Source: Vesta saturnalis
Taxonomy: Eukaryota; Arthropoda; Insecta; Coleoptera; Lampyridae
Length of the DNA stretch: 64,000 bases
Direction: 5' to 3'
Assembly: GCA_036346205.1 (NCBI GenBank)
Contig: JARFJB010002472.1
Location: 7,622,001 to 7,686,000, forward strand
Shown here: one piece after another, positions 31,399 through 43,771 of the stretch
How the letters are laid out: each line of letters begins with the position of its first letter
Position numbering within the stretch: the stretch's first letter is position 1
The notes under the pieces: generated by a model
Database searches by the model: none
What the model was told of the DNA's origin: nothing
Seen by the model: the letters and a program-made list of their open reading frames with translations, nothing else
Translations under genes and position numbers: made by a program

Positions 31399-33417
31399 TC
31401 ATTCGTTGATGATGCTTCTGTCTTCAACATGAGGCCAATGAAATGTTGATGTCTTCTCGATTCTTCTACAAAATTTCACTTCTCGACACGGTTCTTTCTC
31501 GGTGAGCTGGCCTACATACATCTCGACCTGTTTCCTCTGTTCGAATTTCACAACAACCCAATCACCCACATTTATTTTTGACAGGTCTAGTTGCATTTGG
31601 TCGATGAATTTGATTTCTTCATTCATCTCTTGTACTTCATGTAGACTAGAATCGCTTGAATGGCTTTGCAAATCTTCAACACTGCTATCGTCACTGCTCT
31701 CCTCTTCAATTAATGGTCTCTTTTTCTTTGCCTTCGTATTTTGCTTCTCTTTGCTACCAACTTCCTCCTTTTTTTCTAACTCGCTCTCTCTGATCTTCGG
31801 TCATTTTCATAGTTTTTGTTATTTTGACTTTTTTTTGTAGCCTTTGGTTTTCGATGTCTTCAAGCTTAGCACTTACGTTTTCTGAAGTGATCACCTCAGC
31901 ACCTCCGCAGGTTCTTTTTCTTCCGGTGGAAGTTTTTGGCGTTTGCTTAATTTGTTCTAAAAGTAACTCTTCGAATGTTTTTTTCTTAGGGCTTGAAGGT
32001 GTTGATACCTGACCCACACTTACTCTGGATGTTGGGACTGGTGGATTTTCTTCGACGTTTACTCCGGATGATGATGGTGCTGATGGAATTTCTTCTACGT
32101 ATACTCTGACTATTGCTGGTGTTGGCGGATTTAATTCCGCCATGGTGGCTGTTGCAGGCGCTACAGCTGTGATTGCATCGTCAGTTACTATATTAGTAAA
32201 TGTGGCTCTATCTGCCAGATTTTCTTTAAAATTGCACCACCGTGCAATTCCCTATGGGAATTACAGGGTTACAAAATGGATATATTCCTGCTTTCTGAAA
32301 TCGATGTTTGATGATTATTGGATCTAAGTTTTTCCAAATTTTGGAAATGTTGCCCGAAAAAATAGATTTTGGAAGTTTGTACCCATAGTTCTTCCTCTGC
32401 CATTTTATAAGTTCTTCCTCCCATTTCATTTTTAAGGGCCGGAACACACTGAGGTCCATGGGTTGAAGGATGTGGCTGGTGTGCGGAGGAAGCTTCAGAA
32501 TGACTATGTTTTCTTGTCTAGATATTTGCACGAGCGAGAATCCAATATTGGAACTATGCCCATCGTAAATAAGAATAACTGGTTTTTGTTGGGATATATT
32601 TTTCAGAAAATTGTTTTTGAAATAATTTTCGAAGGTTTCAGCCTCCATTCAGCCATTTTTTGTGGTCGAATAGGTTATTCCTGTATATTCGTCATCCTTT
32701 TTTGCAAGCCATGTGTCCCACACATTTTTTCCTTTAAAAACAATACGCGGGGGTAATTTTTCCCCAGCAGCGTTTGCCTCCATTAACACAGTGATGTTTT
32801 CTTTTCCTGACCCGCTTGTTGCTCTATGAGCAGCTGTTTCTCTTTGGCCAACAACTTTTATTCTACTCGGATCTAAGCAAAAACTGGTTTCGTCTATGTT
32901 GTAAATTCTTGATGGGGGAATATCTTTTACGACTTCTTTTAGCAGAGTAATATAATCATCAATGATAAATGGATCTACACTCCTTTTTCTTGCTACTTCT
33001 ACTATTTGTGGTTTCTTCTGGCTTAAGTGGAAGGTTATTTTTAAATCGTATAAAGTAGTCGTCGCCTGGTATTCCATTTTTAAATGAATTTGGAATCTTA
33101 TTTTCTTGAACGTAATGAGCTATTAGTGCCAACACTTCCTTTTTGGAAAGGCCGAAGCCCCATGTTCCCATGAGCTTTATACTTTCGGCTATTCTTCGTT
33201 CTTCCCCATAAGGAATGGTAATGGGTCTCCCCATGGTGGAGCTTTTGATACCCCTTTGACCTTTAACATGTTTAAAAAGGGTGGATTTAGGGATATTGCA
33301 AGTGTTCGCTGCCCTGTATAACGTTAATTCTTGACTTTTCACAGCTTTAACGGCAGTTTTTAGAGTTGCCTTGGAGTATTGAACAGGCTGATTCTTCCGA
33401 ACATATGTCCGTACCAT
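31399..33417 (-). pseudogene. pogo-like transposase, lightly damaged
   Basis: Starts at ATG 33417 (MVRTYVRKNQPVQYSKATLK) with a psq-type helix-turn-helix (residues about 10-60; NTCNIPKSTLFKHVKG) and a CENP-B-like second domain. Catalytic DDE_1 core: IYNIDETSFCLDP, ILIYDGHSSN and SHILQPMDLSVF; 35 residues separate the last two aspartates (DD35D) and all three are intact. The C-terminus has a Lys/Glu-rich linker and DWVVVKFEQRKQVEMYVGQL. Damage is limited to a frameshift near 33025, a TGG-to-TGA stop at about 32650 in KNGW, a frameshift near 32240, and one near 31760. It was active fairly recently. Confidence 0.85.
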
Positions 33418-33492
33418 GTCTAAAATAGGTAAAACAAATTATCATGCGAAAAATTACAAGTACTTACTTACTTAATTAACGCGGATTCAACT

Positions 33493-33850
33493 GGGGCAAG
33501 TGGAACCTAAACATAGGTTACACTATTGTGCATAAAATTACGTTATCCATGCGTTTAAAATGCAAAAAAGTATTGTTTATTAAGTACTTACTTGAATAGA
33601 TTCAAATATTTCCAGGAATTCCTTGGTCGTAGCAGACATAAACAACATACACGTGCTATCTCACTATGCGATGTAAAACGCTAAAGATCACGCCACTGCC
33701 GAATTCGAACTATAAATGAATCGCTGCTGGCTACATATACCACAGCGCATCTGAAGGATGTTGGTGGGTTAGTGTGCAACAGGTGGCGTTGCATTACAGA
33801 AAATGATTTTAGCAGAATAAGGCTGGGATCCACTAGCCCCGGTGTACCTT
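33493..33850. promoter_or_regulatory. subterminal motif copies (right side)
   Basis: GGGGCAAGTGGAACC at 33493-33507 and the terminal inverted variant near 33826-33841, mirroring the left side. The stretch upstream of the transposase ATG would also hold its promoter. Confidence 0.5.
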
Positions 33851-35735
33851 AAATTATAAAACTAAAAAGTGTCGCCGATATTGCAAATAGTCCCTGTCAT
33901 ATGCGTTTTACCAACGGCATTCATTATTTTAAAAATTATAATAAATATCCATACCTTTGAATGTGTGTACTTATTTCAAATACGTACTTTGGTGTATTCC
34001 CTTCCGTTCAGTACCTTTTAATCTTTTACTTTTAATAACGTACAGCAAAAAAATAGTTTCTTGTCGCTGGTAGTAGTGTAGATTATTAGAACAGAACATA
34101 ATATATAAATTATTTTCAGGTTTAGTGTTTGTACAAAGTTCAGTATATTAAGACCTTCCAATAAAATACATCCCATATTTACTTAGAAAATTGTTGCAAT
34201 AAACAACGTTAACAAAGTCCATTAATATTATACCAAATTGAAATTCATCAAGGGATTTCATAAATATAAAAGCGGAAATTTGTATAATGAAAAGTAAGGA
34301 TATACGTCAAAAGCTAAAAAATAATAATCGAAAATTCTTGATTGGAAAACAAAGATAATTAATACTTCCGTTGATAATAAGAGAACTCGTATTCGAAAAG
34401 TCATGAAATTAATAACCAACAGTCATAAATACGTTTCCTGAATGAAAGATAAAATACGCACCAAAATAAAAACGGATGAAAGTAATTCAATATTTCTGGG
34501 TTCTTCTCAATATTCCGAAGTCCGTTTCCGGCGAGATACCTCCGGAGTGGAAATCTGGTCTGCAAACAACGTAAACAAAGTTTGACAGGATAGAAAACCA
34601 GTCGGATCTGCTCAGTACATCACAGGTTCAGTACAGTCTGGATATCAGGAGATTTTTACTGACGCTACATCTTGCGGTTATAGCTCTTTTCTTTAATAAA
34701 ATTGTAAATATTTCATTCAAGTCGCTAACCTGCGTTACCGAGCTTAAATTTTCGATTTGTATACATAATAAAAAAATCGATAAACTTTCTATCTTTTAAT
34801 CCGAGTATACTGAAGAAAAGTTCGATGTTTCTTGTCGTATATATGGACGGTAGAGTAGGCCGCTAACTTTCGCAATCTTGGTCTTTGGACGGATCCCGGG
34901 GGAGTAAGCGTGCCGCTCGGGATAACAAACCTAGACCCTCATATGTCCGAGGATAATCTAAAGCAGAGCACGCACTGCACACCTCTGCTCTTATCTAACA
35001 AGGCCGCTTCGGATCCCGGAACTTAGAATGCAAGCGTGACCTTTTTGCTGCTATCAAAATATTCGGGGGCAAGTTTTTTTAGACCATAAATAAAATTTTA
35101 TAATCTTAATTTTACTGTTTGAACATGCAAGGAATTAATTCATTACTTGTAGAAAATAAATATAAGAAAATTGGTAGTTTAGACATTTTGAAATGGCATC
35201 GATACACTCTTGCTTGATGGATACTGTACATAAAAAGTAATATAGTGATTATTATAACACATAACTGATACAAATGATTATAAGCCAACTTTCAAGCCAT
35301 GTCAGTAAGTAGTGTACAATTTTAGTAGCACATCAGAAGCGCATTATTTGTAACTATTAACCAGAGCCCTATTATAAACGAATTCTAATCACATAAGTAA
35401 TAACGCATAACGATTGTTCTAAATTTGTTGTGGTTATGACATGTCTCATACATGTTCATAATTTAGACATGTTGATTACTTTATAAATAATGTATAACAA
35501 CCAGAAAACACGGATTGTCTTAATCGCCACAAAAATTGTTTAAATCCATTTATTTTAGTCTAAAATTTGTGTTCTAAATGTTCCATCCCTTGACCATAAA
35601 ATGAGAGACACGCTTTAACTTAATACATCAACAAAATTGTTGTAATAAAGTATTAAAACATGTATTTTGTGTATGTGAAAGAAAAACGAGAAAACTGTAA
35701 CCGGAAGTAGGCAAAGTGAACAAAAACTAAATTGA
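33851..35735. other. intergenic; two GC-richer blocks
   Basis: Blocks at about 34500-34640 and about 34840-35040 (with GGATCCCGGGGGAG and a second GGATCCCGG) stand out from AT-rich surroundings but show no ORF, tRNA fold or paired repeat that can be named. Confidence 0.35.
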
Positions 35736-36665
35736 TAGGGTGTCAAGTTCTATTACAGCGTTATTATAATAGATACGAAAAATTATAAAAGCACAATTGT
35801 TAAGCATCTCAAGATGCATAATCCAAAATTATTTATAAATATACAGGGTACTCTACAACTTCAACCATATCCAAACATACCTTTTTTTAAATGGCATCAC
35901 ATATTTTTATTTTATATTTGAACTCGACTGGTTTTTACAAAACTCCTGTTATGATGTTTAATTGGAGTATACCGAGGATTTTAAAAGTTATGGTCACTTT
36001 AAGGTTAAAATCGTCATGAATTCAGGACCTGTATCTTTTCTTATATAATCAATTTTCTGTATTTTATGACAAAGATTATTTTTTGTAAGTAAGTGAAGTT
36101 TACCAGATCAATTATGTATTGCAATTATTATACTTTGTATACAGGGCGAGTCAAAACGCAAATCTGCACTTTTCTCACTTAACTTAAATAGAACACCCTA
36201 TATTTTTTGTGCTCTCTACGAAGCCACTAAATAACCATTTCATTTTTATTAACATTTCCCTATATCTAATTTAGACGGTTTCTGAGATATTTTCCTTTTA
36301 TTAAAAAAAATCCATTTTTTTTTGATTTTATCAAGTTAGCTATGAATTACACGAACTTTTTTACGATCTGTTTTGGTAAAAATCAATAAATTGTTCGTTT
36401 TATCTGTTCCTATTTTACCTTAAAATACTTAATTTGAAATTGTAGGAATATAAGCAGTATAAATACTTTCATTAAAAAAAACTAAACAGGATTGTGATTT
36501 CATCATAATTTGAATCCTTATTTAATAAGTGCTCTTTTTTGTTAAGTGTGGCTTTAGTAATAATAAACACGTTATAAAATTAAATTTAATTTAAATAGAT
36601 CTAGTATTAACAGAAACTCGTTAACAAATAATATCAAAAATAAAAAAAAAACCAAATGAAAACTT

Positions 36666-37737
36666 TTAACACAAATGTTCAAAATGAGCTCTATTGACAT
36701 CAATACAATGTTGTAGTCTTTCTTCAAAAGATCGTTGCATATTTTGAAGCATATGAACATTAAAAGCTTGAAACACGTCTAGTATTCTTTGCTTCGTGTC
36801 TTGCTGCGCTGTCGGTGGAATTTTATACACTTCATTTTTAATGTAACCCCACCTAAAAAAATCAATTTTAGAAAGTCCCGGTGATCTAGGACGCCAGATA
36901 AACGGTCCGCTCCTTCCTATCCATCTGTGCGGCGACACGTTGTTCAGGTAGTCGTGAATTGGAACGGTATGATCAACTGGTGCCCCGTCATGTAAAAACC
37001 ACATTTGATTGTGTATATTACGGGAAACATGTTGTAAAAGCTGGGGTAAGTAATTTTCCATTTACTCAAACATCAAAGAAATGTGGTCCTACTACATAGT
37101 CACCTATAATACCACCCCAAGCATTTATTGACCATCGTGTTTGGCTGCAAGTTACAGTATGATAAGGATTAGTTGTTGAATGATAATGAAAATTGTGTAT
37201 GTTGACGCACCCATTTCTATGGAAAGTGGCTTCGTCATCAAATAATACAAAATCAAAAAAGTCAATTTGTCCATGAATTTTGTCCTAGACCCATTCACAA
37301 AAGTTTATTCTTCGTTGTTGATAATCCTCATCTCGTAATTCCTGATGGAGTTAAATATGATATGGATGCATATTGTGTTTTCTGAGAATTTTATGCACAG
37401 AACTTTTACATACATCAAACTCCAATGCTATTTGACGGACACGGATATGAGGATCTTCTGTAACTTTCAAAAGCACATTACCTTCATTTGTTTGATTTAA
37501 TGCAGAAGCTTCTCTTTCCCTTTTTTCATAAACAACATTACCTGTACGTTTAAATCTTTCAATGAATTTTTCGAACGTTTTTTTTGTCGTTTGTCTGCAG
37601 TCAGGAAATTGTTGTTTATACATTCTCGTTGCAAGTAGGATATTTTCGTCACTTGCACCAAATACCAGGACCACATTAATCATTTCGTTTATTGGAACAT
37701 TCATGGTGAAACTAAACAGTTCAGAATAACACAACAC
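36666..37737 (-). pseudogene. mariner-like DD41D transposase pseudogene
   Basis: From about 37737 (ATG of MNVPINEMINVVLVFGASDE at 37704) the N-terminal helix-turn-helix (ATRMYKQQFPDCRQTTKKTF) is followed by a second one (RVRQIALEFDVCKSSVHKIL) up to 37351, where a stop occurs. The core continues in the next segment with FVLFDDEATFHRNG near 37240; WFLHDGAPVD near 37000 and PGLSKIDFF near 36880, 41 residues apart, give DD41D. The C-terminus EERLQHCIDVNRAHFEHLC ends at TAA 36666-36668. Two stops and one frameshift (about 37350, 37285 and 37065) make it inactive. Confidence 0.8.
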
Positions 37738-37967
37738 AACTTCAGATTGAGAATAATTCTAATTGTTACCTAATTGTCAACGTTTTTTTGACTGTCAACG
37801 TGATCTAGATTTTGTGATAAAAATTATAGAGAAGGTTTAATTCTTGCAATTTTACATTTATAATTTTAAAATAAAATAGGTAATGACAAAAAGAATGATT
37901 TATTGATTTTTACCAGAAGAGATCGTAAAAAAGTCCGTGTAAGTAGCTAACTTGATAAAATCAAAAA

Positions 37968-38219
37968 TGGATAGGAAGGGGCGGACCGTTTAGCTAGCCT
38001 CCTACATCACTGACTTTCTAAAATTGAATTTTTATGAGTTACATTAAAAATGAGGTGTATAAAATTCCACGGACAACGCAGCAAGACGTGAAGCAAAGAA
38101 TACGAGACGTGTTTCAAACTATTAATGTTCACATGCTTCAAAATGTGCAACGATCTTTTGAAGAAAGACTACAACATTGTATTGATATCAATGAAGGTCA
38201 TTTTGAACATTTGTGCTAA
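37968..38219 (+). pseudogene. inverted second copy of the transposase C-terminus
   Basis: Plus strand reads IKNEVYKIPRTTQQDVKQRI and ends EGHFEHLC at TAA 38217-38219. It is about 85% like the minus-strand C-terminus at 36666-36840. It lies in the right arm, so it is there as part of the inverted repeat and cannot code a full protein. Confidence 0.8.
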
Positions 38220-38925
38220 AAGTTTTCATTTGGTTTTTTTTATTTTTTGATAGTATTTGTCAATGAGTTTCTGTTAGTACCAGTTCTATTTAAATTAAAT
38301 TAAATTTTATGATTTATTTGATATGTTTATTATTACTAGACCCACACAACAAAAAAGAGCACTTATTAAATAATTCAAATTATGACAAAATTACAATCCA
38401 TTATAGTTTTTTTTTTTTAAAAAGTATTTACACTATTTATATTCTTATAATTTTAAATTAAGTATTTTAAAGTAAAATACGGAAAGATAAAAAGATTTAT
38501 TGAATTTTACCAAAACGGATCGTAAAAAAGTTTGTGTAATTCATAGCTAATTGATAAAATCAAAAATTAAATAAAAAAAAACTGGATTTTGTTAATAAAA
38601 GGAAACCGTCGAAGATAGTTTAGGGAAATGTTAATAAAAAAATTCATGACGATCTTAACCATAAAGTGACCATAATACTCCAATCAAGCATAATATCAGG
38701 AGATTTGTAAAAACGAGCCGAGTTCAAATGTAAAATAAAAAATATGAGATGCCATTTACAAAAAGGTATGTTTGGATATGTTTGAAGTTATAGAGTATCC
38801 TGTATATTTATAAATAATTTTGGATTATGCACCTTAAGATGCCTAACAATTGTGCTTTTATAATTTTTTCGTATCTATTATAATAACGCCGTAAAAGAAC
38901 TTTAGCCCACTGTTGGGACACCCTG

Positions 38926-39589
38926 TGTATAATGGGAGAAATTCATTTAAATAACTATCTTTAATTTGTTTAATTTATTAAGCGCTTGGAAAAATTGTGT
39001 ATGAAATGTTCAAACCTCTCGTGTACAAAAAGATTGACTAATGTTCAAGGTAGACATTTAATTTTTGTAAGAATGTTACGCACTATCAAAATCACTTTAG
39101 TAATTTCGCATTTGTGCAAGTAATTATTTCAAGAAATAAATTATGAACGTTCAAAAGCCATTTTGCTAATAGAAAGCACTCTACGTTTTAATAGTTACAC
39201 ATTTATTGCTGTCCCGTTTTGTTCAGTTTTAACTTAAAAAATGACGAATAATAATTTTGCGGGCTGAATATAAATTAGAGAGACATATGAAAACTGCACA
39301 ATGTAGAGACAATTTTTGAACAAAGCCTAGCATTTTAGCTAACTTTTATATCATTTGTTACTTTTACAACTTTTTATATCATTATTAAGTTAAAAAATTG
39401 TATCTTGAATTTCGTTGTATAATTTATTAGTGATTTAATATATAGCTATTTTATTTTTTCCTTATTTTATACTAATTATAATTTTAAGAAAAAGGAATTA
39501 AAAATTTTAGCATCACGTTTATCAATAATCATGTTTTAATTCATAATCAAGGATTAACAAAATGAATCATTTTCGGTTTGTGTATTTCA
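38926..39589. other. AT-rich intergenic DNA
   Basis: Nothing recognised. Confidence 0.4.
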
Positions 39590-42155
39590 AACTCAAATTC
39601 AAAGTTATCTTTATTTCTTTACATCAATAAACAAAATATACAATAAAAGTGCCAAAGTGGCAAGCCAGAGCGTGGCAAGGAGTTCAGACAGGTAATAGTT
39701 TAGTAATAACGTCTAATAGTTATGTTTAGACATATGTAATAACATTTTTGAGAATAAAAATAAATAATAATAATAATTAGTCAATGGACATAAATTAATT
39801 GCTTCTGTAAGAAATAAAAAGAGAGGAAAAAAAAAGAAAAAGAGAAAAAAAAGTGAAATGTACTTCTTGTTATTTTAAAGTTAAAATCAGAGAGAAGTAT
39901 TTTTTAATTTTGAAATTATTGAAGAGAGTTTCTATTGTATCATTGGGAGTAAGAATAACATAGATTCTGCCGGAGTGTGAGTTGGTTGCCGTGTATCATC
40001 AGTAAGCAAGGCTAGGTAGGGTCTTAACAGTATAGAGAAGCCACCCAAGGTATTGGCAACACGAATCTCATGCAGAAGGTCATTATACATCTTAGGGCCA
40101 AGATAGGACCAGTGCCTCATGCCATGCGTGGTCTGCCTCCTAGGGACAGCTAGGGCGACTCTTACGTCCTTCCTGGTTCCTTGGCCGTGGTTAACCACAC
40201 TCAAGAGGCCTACTCCCTGTACATTGCATTCGCCGAATCCTCTCTCAGACTGCCCAGCATCGACCTTACAAATATTATTTTGCGCCACAATGGCACTCTT
40301 TAGCGTGGTAGCCTAAGTGCCGCCCCACGACAGTAGGGCATAGCTGAGAACAGATTGGGCAAGAGCATAGTACACCATCCTAAGTGTGTCTATTTTTAAT
40401 ATTCGGCACAATTTTGCAAAAATGTAAGTTAATCTGCTTAAACGTCCTGTTAGCGGTTTAGTCTGATTGTCCCATCTAATGTATTGGTCGATTTGAATTC
40501 CCAAATATCTATTTGAATTTACTTTTAAAATTTTCTTATTACAACGTGATACTTGACAGTTATTAATTACTGAATGGCTCTCTGAAGGAGGTTGACCGCT
40601 GTTATAGATAGAATAAGAAATTAATTTTGTTGTCTATATTTATTACAGTTTATATGCGCCAATCCATTTTTTAACAATATTTAGGCCACGCTCTGCAACA
40701 GTAAAGCATTGGGACCAGGAGGGAGCTGTAAACAACAGGCCTGAGTTATCGGCGAATAAACAGCATTTTCCCTGAATTTCATTTTCAAGATTTGCAAGAT
40801 CGTGCATGAATACCAGGAACAACACTAGGGCAATGACTGTGCCTTGAGGAATACCGTAGTTTGTTCCAACAAAAGTAGAGCCAATCGAATTTTCTAATTC
40901 TACAAGTTGTTCTCTTAAACAAGTCCAGTGCTGTTCCCAGTACTCCCATTTTTTCTCAGTTCCCTAACCAGCTAGGCATGAGACACGGTATCAAAGTCTA
41001 AAAATATAGATAGAGATTTATTGTGGGAGTCCAATGAGGGGTATATCTCCGAGACGACAGCATCTATAGCCTCGTGGATATCCAGGCCCGTCCGGAACCC
41101 GTACTGTTTCCTTGTAATCAGATTATTGATTTCTAGAAATTTTGTGAATTGTTTCTTCACTATTTCCTCGACTATTTTAGCTATATCGGGAAGCATAGAT
41201 ATTGGTGTATAGTTTTCTAGGATAGTTAGTTCCTTACTTTTAAAGATGTAATTATTGAAAGTTTAAGAGATTCAGGAAATATGCCTGTCACAAAACTTAA
41301 ATTTATTATATGAACTAAACGTATGGGGGTTAATTTTTTAATTTCTTTGATCATTTTTAGTGTAATACCGACCGATCCGGTCCCCCCTCCCCCAAGCTGG
41401 TCAGTGGCCTCGGAGACACCCGTCTCGTCACCTTCCACAAAATCAAAAACGGGAGTTACCCCCCGCTTCTTCAAAATTTGGACCCTAATCTACCCCTGGC
41501 AAGCTCATAGCCACCCTTACGCCAACTGTGTCAAAATGCTGGTTGAAAGCATTTGCACAGACCACAGGATCCTCTGCTAATCTTACTGATTTACTCTGAA
41601 TGTTGATAGTTTTTACTTTATCATTAAATGGCTCTTTACTCAATTTTGCATATAATTTGTCATTTTCATGAGTGAGACCATGAAACCCATAGTCATCCAT
41701 AGTTTTGCATTTTTCTGCTTATGGTTTATCTGTATGGTTTTCATGGTTCAAAATTTGCACAAATTTTGAAGCAGCAATGTTGGGATCAGTACAAGAACAT
41801 ATGTACGACCAGTCCATGACGCGTACGTTATTGTTCTAGGAAGGGGTAGGTTTTTGGTTAGGGTGCTCAATAGAAAAGGATACTGCCATGTGGTCTGTAA
41901 TATGGTAATTTAGGACCACCGCCTGAAGTTGCTGTTGCATGGCTATGTTAGAGAAAACGTGGTCCAAGCTTGACCCTGATGGTTCCCCATCAACACGTTG
42001 TCTTACTGTTCGATTAATTCTGGTAGTGATCGTGACTCTTGGCATTCCCTCCATCAGTCCTAGAAATTTTTTATCTAAATTTGTCCTATATTCAACTCGG
42101 ATTTCAATATTATTACCCCCTATGATTATGGTACTATACGTCAAGAGGGACTAGG
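39590..42155 (-). mobile_element. 5'-truncated non-LTR retrotransposon
   Basis: The minus strand carries the endonuclease C-terminus, linker, reverse transcriptase and tail, then a 3' untranslated region of about 340 bases ending in AATAAAGATAACTTTGAATT near 39600, a tail typical of insect jockey-type LINEs. It is cut at about 42155 at the edge of the piggyBac-like remnant. No clear target duplication was found. Confidence 0.75.
39932..42144 (-). pseudogene. LINE ORF2 (endonuclease C-terminus and reverse transcriptase)
   Basis: In order: the endonuclease end with GSSLDHVFSN and YHITDHMAVSF (H of the catalytic SDH-like motif) near 41880-41960; a linker near 41500-41700; TGSVGITLKMIKEIKKL near 41350; RT block ISMLPDIAKIVEEIVKKQFT near 41190 and KQYGFRTGLDIHEAIDAVVS near 41100; SIFLDFDTVSHA near 40990, missing about four residues of the usual FLDLxKAFDTVSH motif; the YADD-type box here as LFADNSGLLF near 40745, second Asp lost; and C-terminal QSVLSYALLSWGGT near 40320 and MRHWSYLGPKMYNDLLHEI near 40110. 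Frames are broken in about six places. Confidence 0.8.
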
Positions 42156-42159
42156 TGTA

Positions 42160-43475
42160 ACATCCTAGTTTCAATTATAACCCCTATTAACAGCTTCAGT
42201 GTCGAACACTCCGATCAGAATGTACCAGCTACGTTCGGAAACGCCGCTCACTCCGATCTAAATGTTATTGGAGGTGTTGCATCCCTACAACTCCTAGTTT
42301 TAGTATTTCATCGGCATCGGTTACAGGCCGTGTTTTTGTTTGCGGAGTAGTTGAAAAGGAATTGTTTTAACTTGTGCATTTGCTGGTTCTGTTTTTTCTT
42401 ATTTGATGTTGCCATAATTTAAGGCTTCAAAATGGAAAGTGAAGCAGGCTCGCCTGGCACTAATAAAAGACATTATGACGAAAAAAAGCAGTGTTTATGA
42501 AAAAAGAAGTATAATGGTGAAGAGTTGTTATGAATTTTAGAAATGACAGCAGCAGTGCTGATGAATTTGGTGTTGATTTGGTAGATGGCGAAACTTGTTC
42601 AAGCTCTCAATCCGAAAATGCCACAACTGATATTTCTAATGTTTTTGTACATACAAATCAAGCAGCCACATACTCAGGCGATAGAAAATGGAGTAACACG
42701 GGTACGGGAAAGCAACTTGTGTTTCATGCAGGGAAAATCCATCTAAGTCGCCTAAATGGATACTGGAAAAGTGACCCTTTGTTTGATATTTCTGCTTTTA
42801 AAAAACATTTGCATCGAAATAGATTTCTATTGATTTTGAGGTGTTTGCATTACAACTTCTGAAACACCACTGACTGACCGTCTAGGAAAAATTAAATCTG
42901 TTTTTTAAGGACACAATGAACGGTATTTACTATCCCGGATGAGAGCTATCATTGGACGAAGGTATGATACTTTGGCGCAGTCGACTGCTGCAGATTAACT
43001 TGATAAACGCACATTTTCTATGTATTATAAGCATTCCCAGTCTGATTGTTTATGACTTTTCAATTAATTGTTATTCGGAATTTGCTGGCTGGACGCGTCA
43101 TCATAAATTGACCAAGAGTTACTTACTACTCCTCCTCCTACGTATCTTCTCCATGGCATAATTAAAATTGAGAACACGGCAAAGGGAACAAAAGGTGCCA
43201 ATGAATCCAAGCGAGTTAGCAAAAAAGAATGCAGAGTATGCAAGCAGAAGCAATATGGAAACAGGCAGTTTGCGAAAGCAAAATCTGTCCTGGACTACTG
43301 GGTTTTGCCCCCAGTGGTTTGACGAATATCACTAAAATGTTTGAAAAGTTGTAGATCAATGTATAAAATGTTGAAATAAATGTGTTAAAAGTTGAAAAAT
43401 TAATGTTTTCAAGTTGAAAGAGCCTTTTGTTATTTTTCAAACATATTTGTGTTCACACTCCGATCGGACTGTTCG
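42160..43475 (+). mobile_element. second piggyBac-like remnant
   Basis: Both ends carry CACTCCGATCRGA-type repeats (about 42208, 42250 and, facing inward, about 43457). A TTAA sits at 42188-42191, but a matching right TTAA was not seen, so the boundaries are rough. The transposase remnant lies inside. Confidence 0.5.
42432..43330 (+). pseudogene. piggyBac-family (PGBD4-like) transposase pseudogene
   Basis: Starts MESEAGSPGTNKRHYDEKK; a stop and frameshift lead to RNDSSSADEFGVDLVDGE, acidic as usual for the N-terminus. The core begins with DPLFDISAFKKHLHRNRFLL and ILRCLHYNF near 42780-42860. YPGRELSLDEGMILWR-like sequence near 42930-42975 is the first catalytic region. Most of the core is then deleted. 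The Cys-rich C-terminal zinc finger remains as KKECRVCKQKQYG near 43225. Too short to be active. Confidence 0.65.
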
Positions 43476-43756
43476 GCATCTAGTAAAGGATTTCATTCAT
43501 GATTAAATGTTTTGGATAAAAAACACAATTTAAAAATCCTTTACGAATTACTTTTACTTCATGTTCTGTTACATGAAACATCATAAATATTTGAAAAAGA
43601 ATGTATTAGCATCGTATTAGCGTCAAACTGTTAAGAGGATGTACATTGATAATATTTTTTTCATGCAAAAATCTGTTTTTCATCAAACGTGAAAAAAACA
43701 TGACAATTCTTAACTAATTTCATGATAAAAAAGTTTTACATTTTATACGGCTGTGC

Positions 43757-43771
43757 GTTGCCGTTAGCAAC
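43757..43771. promoter_or_regulatory. RFX-type X-box palindrome
   Basis: GTTGCCGTTAGCAAC fits the RFX consensus (GTNRCC, 0-3 bases, RGYAAC) with perfect half-sites. No gene start is visible nearby, so it may be chance. Confidence 0.25.

Larger units (their letters stand above)
30961..33850 (-). mobile_element. 2.9-kb pogo-like DNA transposon
   Basis: The ends are AGGTACACCGGGGTAAGTGG at left and, read inward from the right, AAGGTACACCGGGGCTAGTGG without its first A, giving an inverted repeat of about 24 bases. TA precedes the left end and AA follows the right end, so the TA duplication is probably mutated on one side. Copies of GGGGCAAGTGGAACC are found near both ends. The transposase is on the minus strand. 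Confidence 0.85.
35736..38925. mobile_element. palindromic mariner-like composite element
   Basis: The ends read (T/C)AGGGTGTC inward. The outer arms (about 35736-36020 and 38643-38925) and inner arms (about 36250-36880 and 37975-38640) form one long inverted repeat of nearly 1 kb, with about 230 bases present only on the left. The left-only piece contains a second terminus-like TACAGGGCGAGTC at 36140. A further partial copy (about 37855-37972) lies next to the right arm in the same orientation. The simplest reading is an element with long arms that include the transposase C-terminus, further rearranged. Confidence 0.75.

Noticed and set aside
34840..35040. GC-richer block as a possible SINE or tRNA
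   Set aside because: No A/B boxes in order, no cloverleaf and no partner copy in the window.
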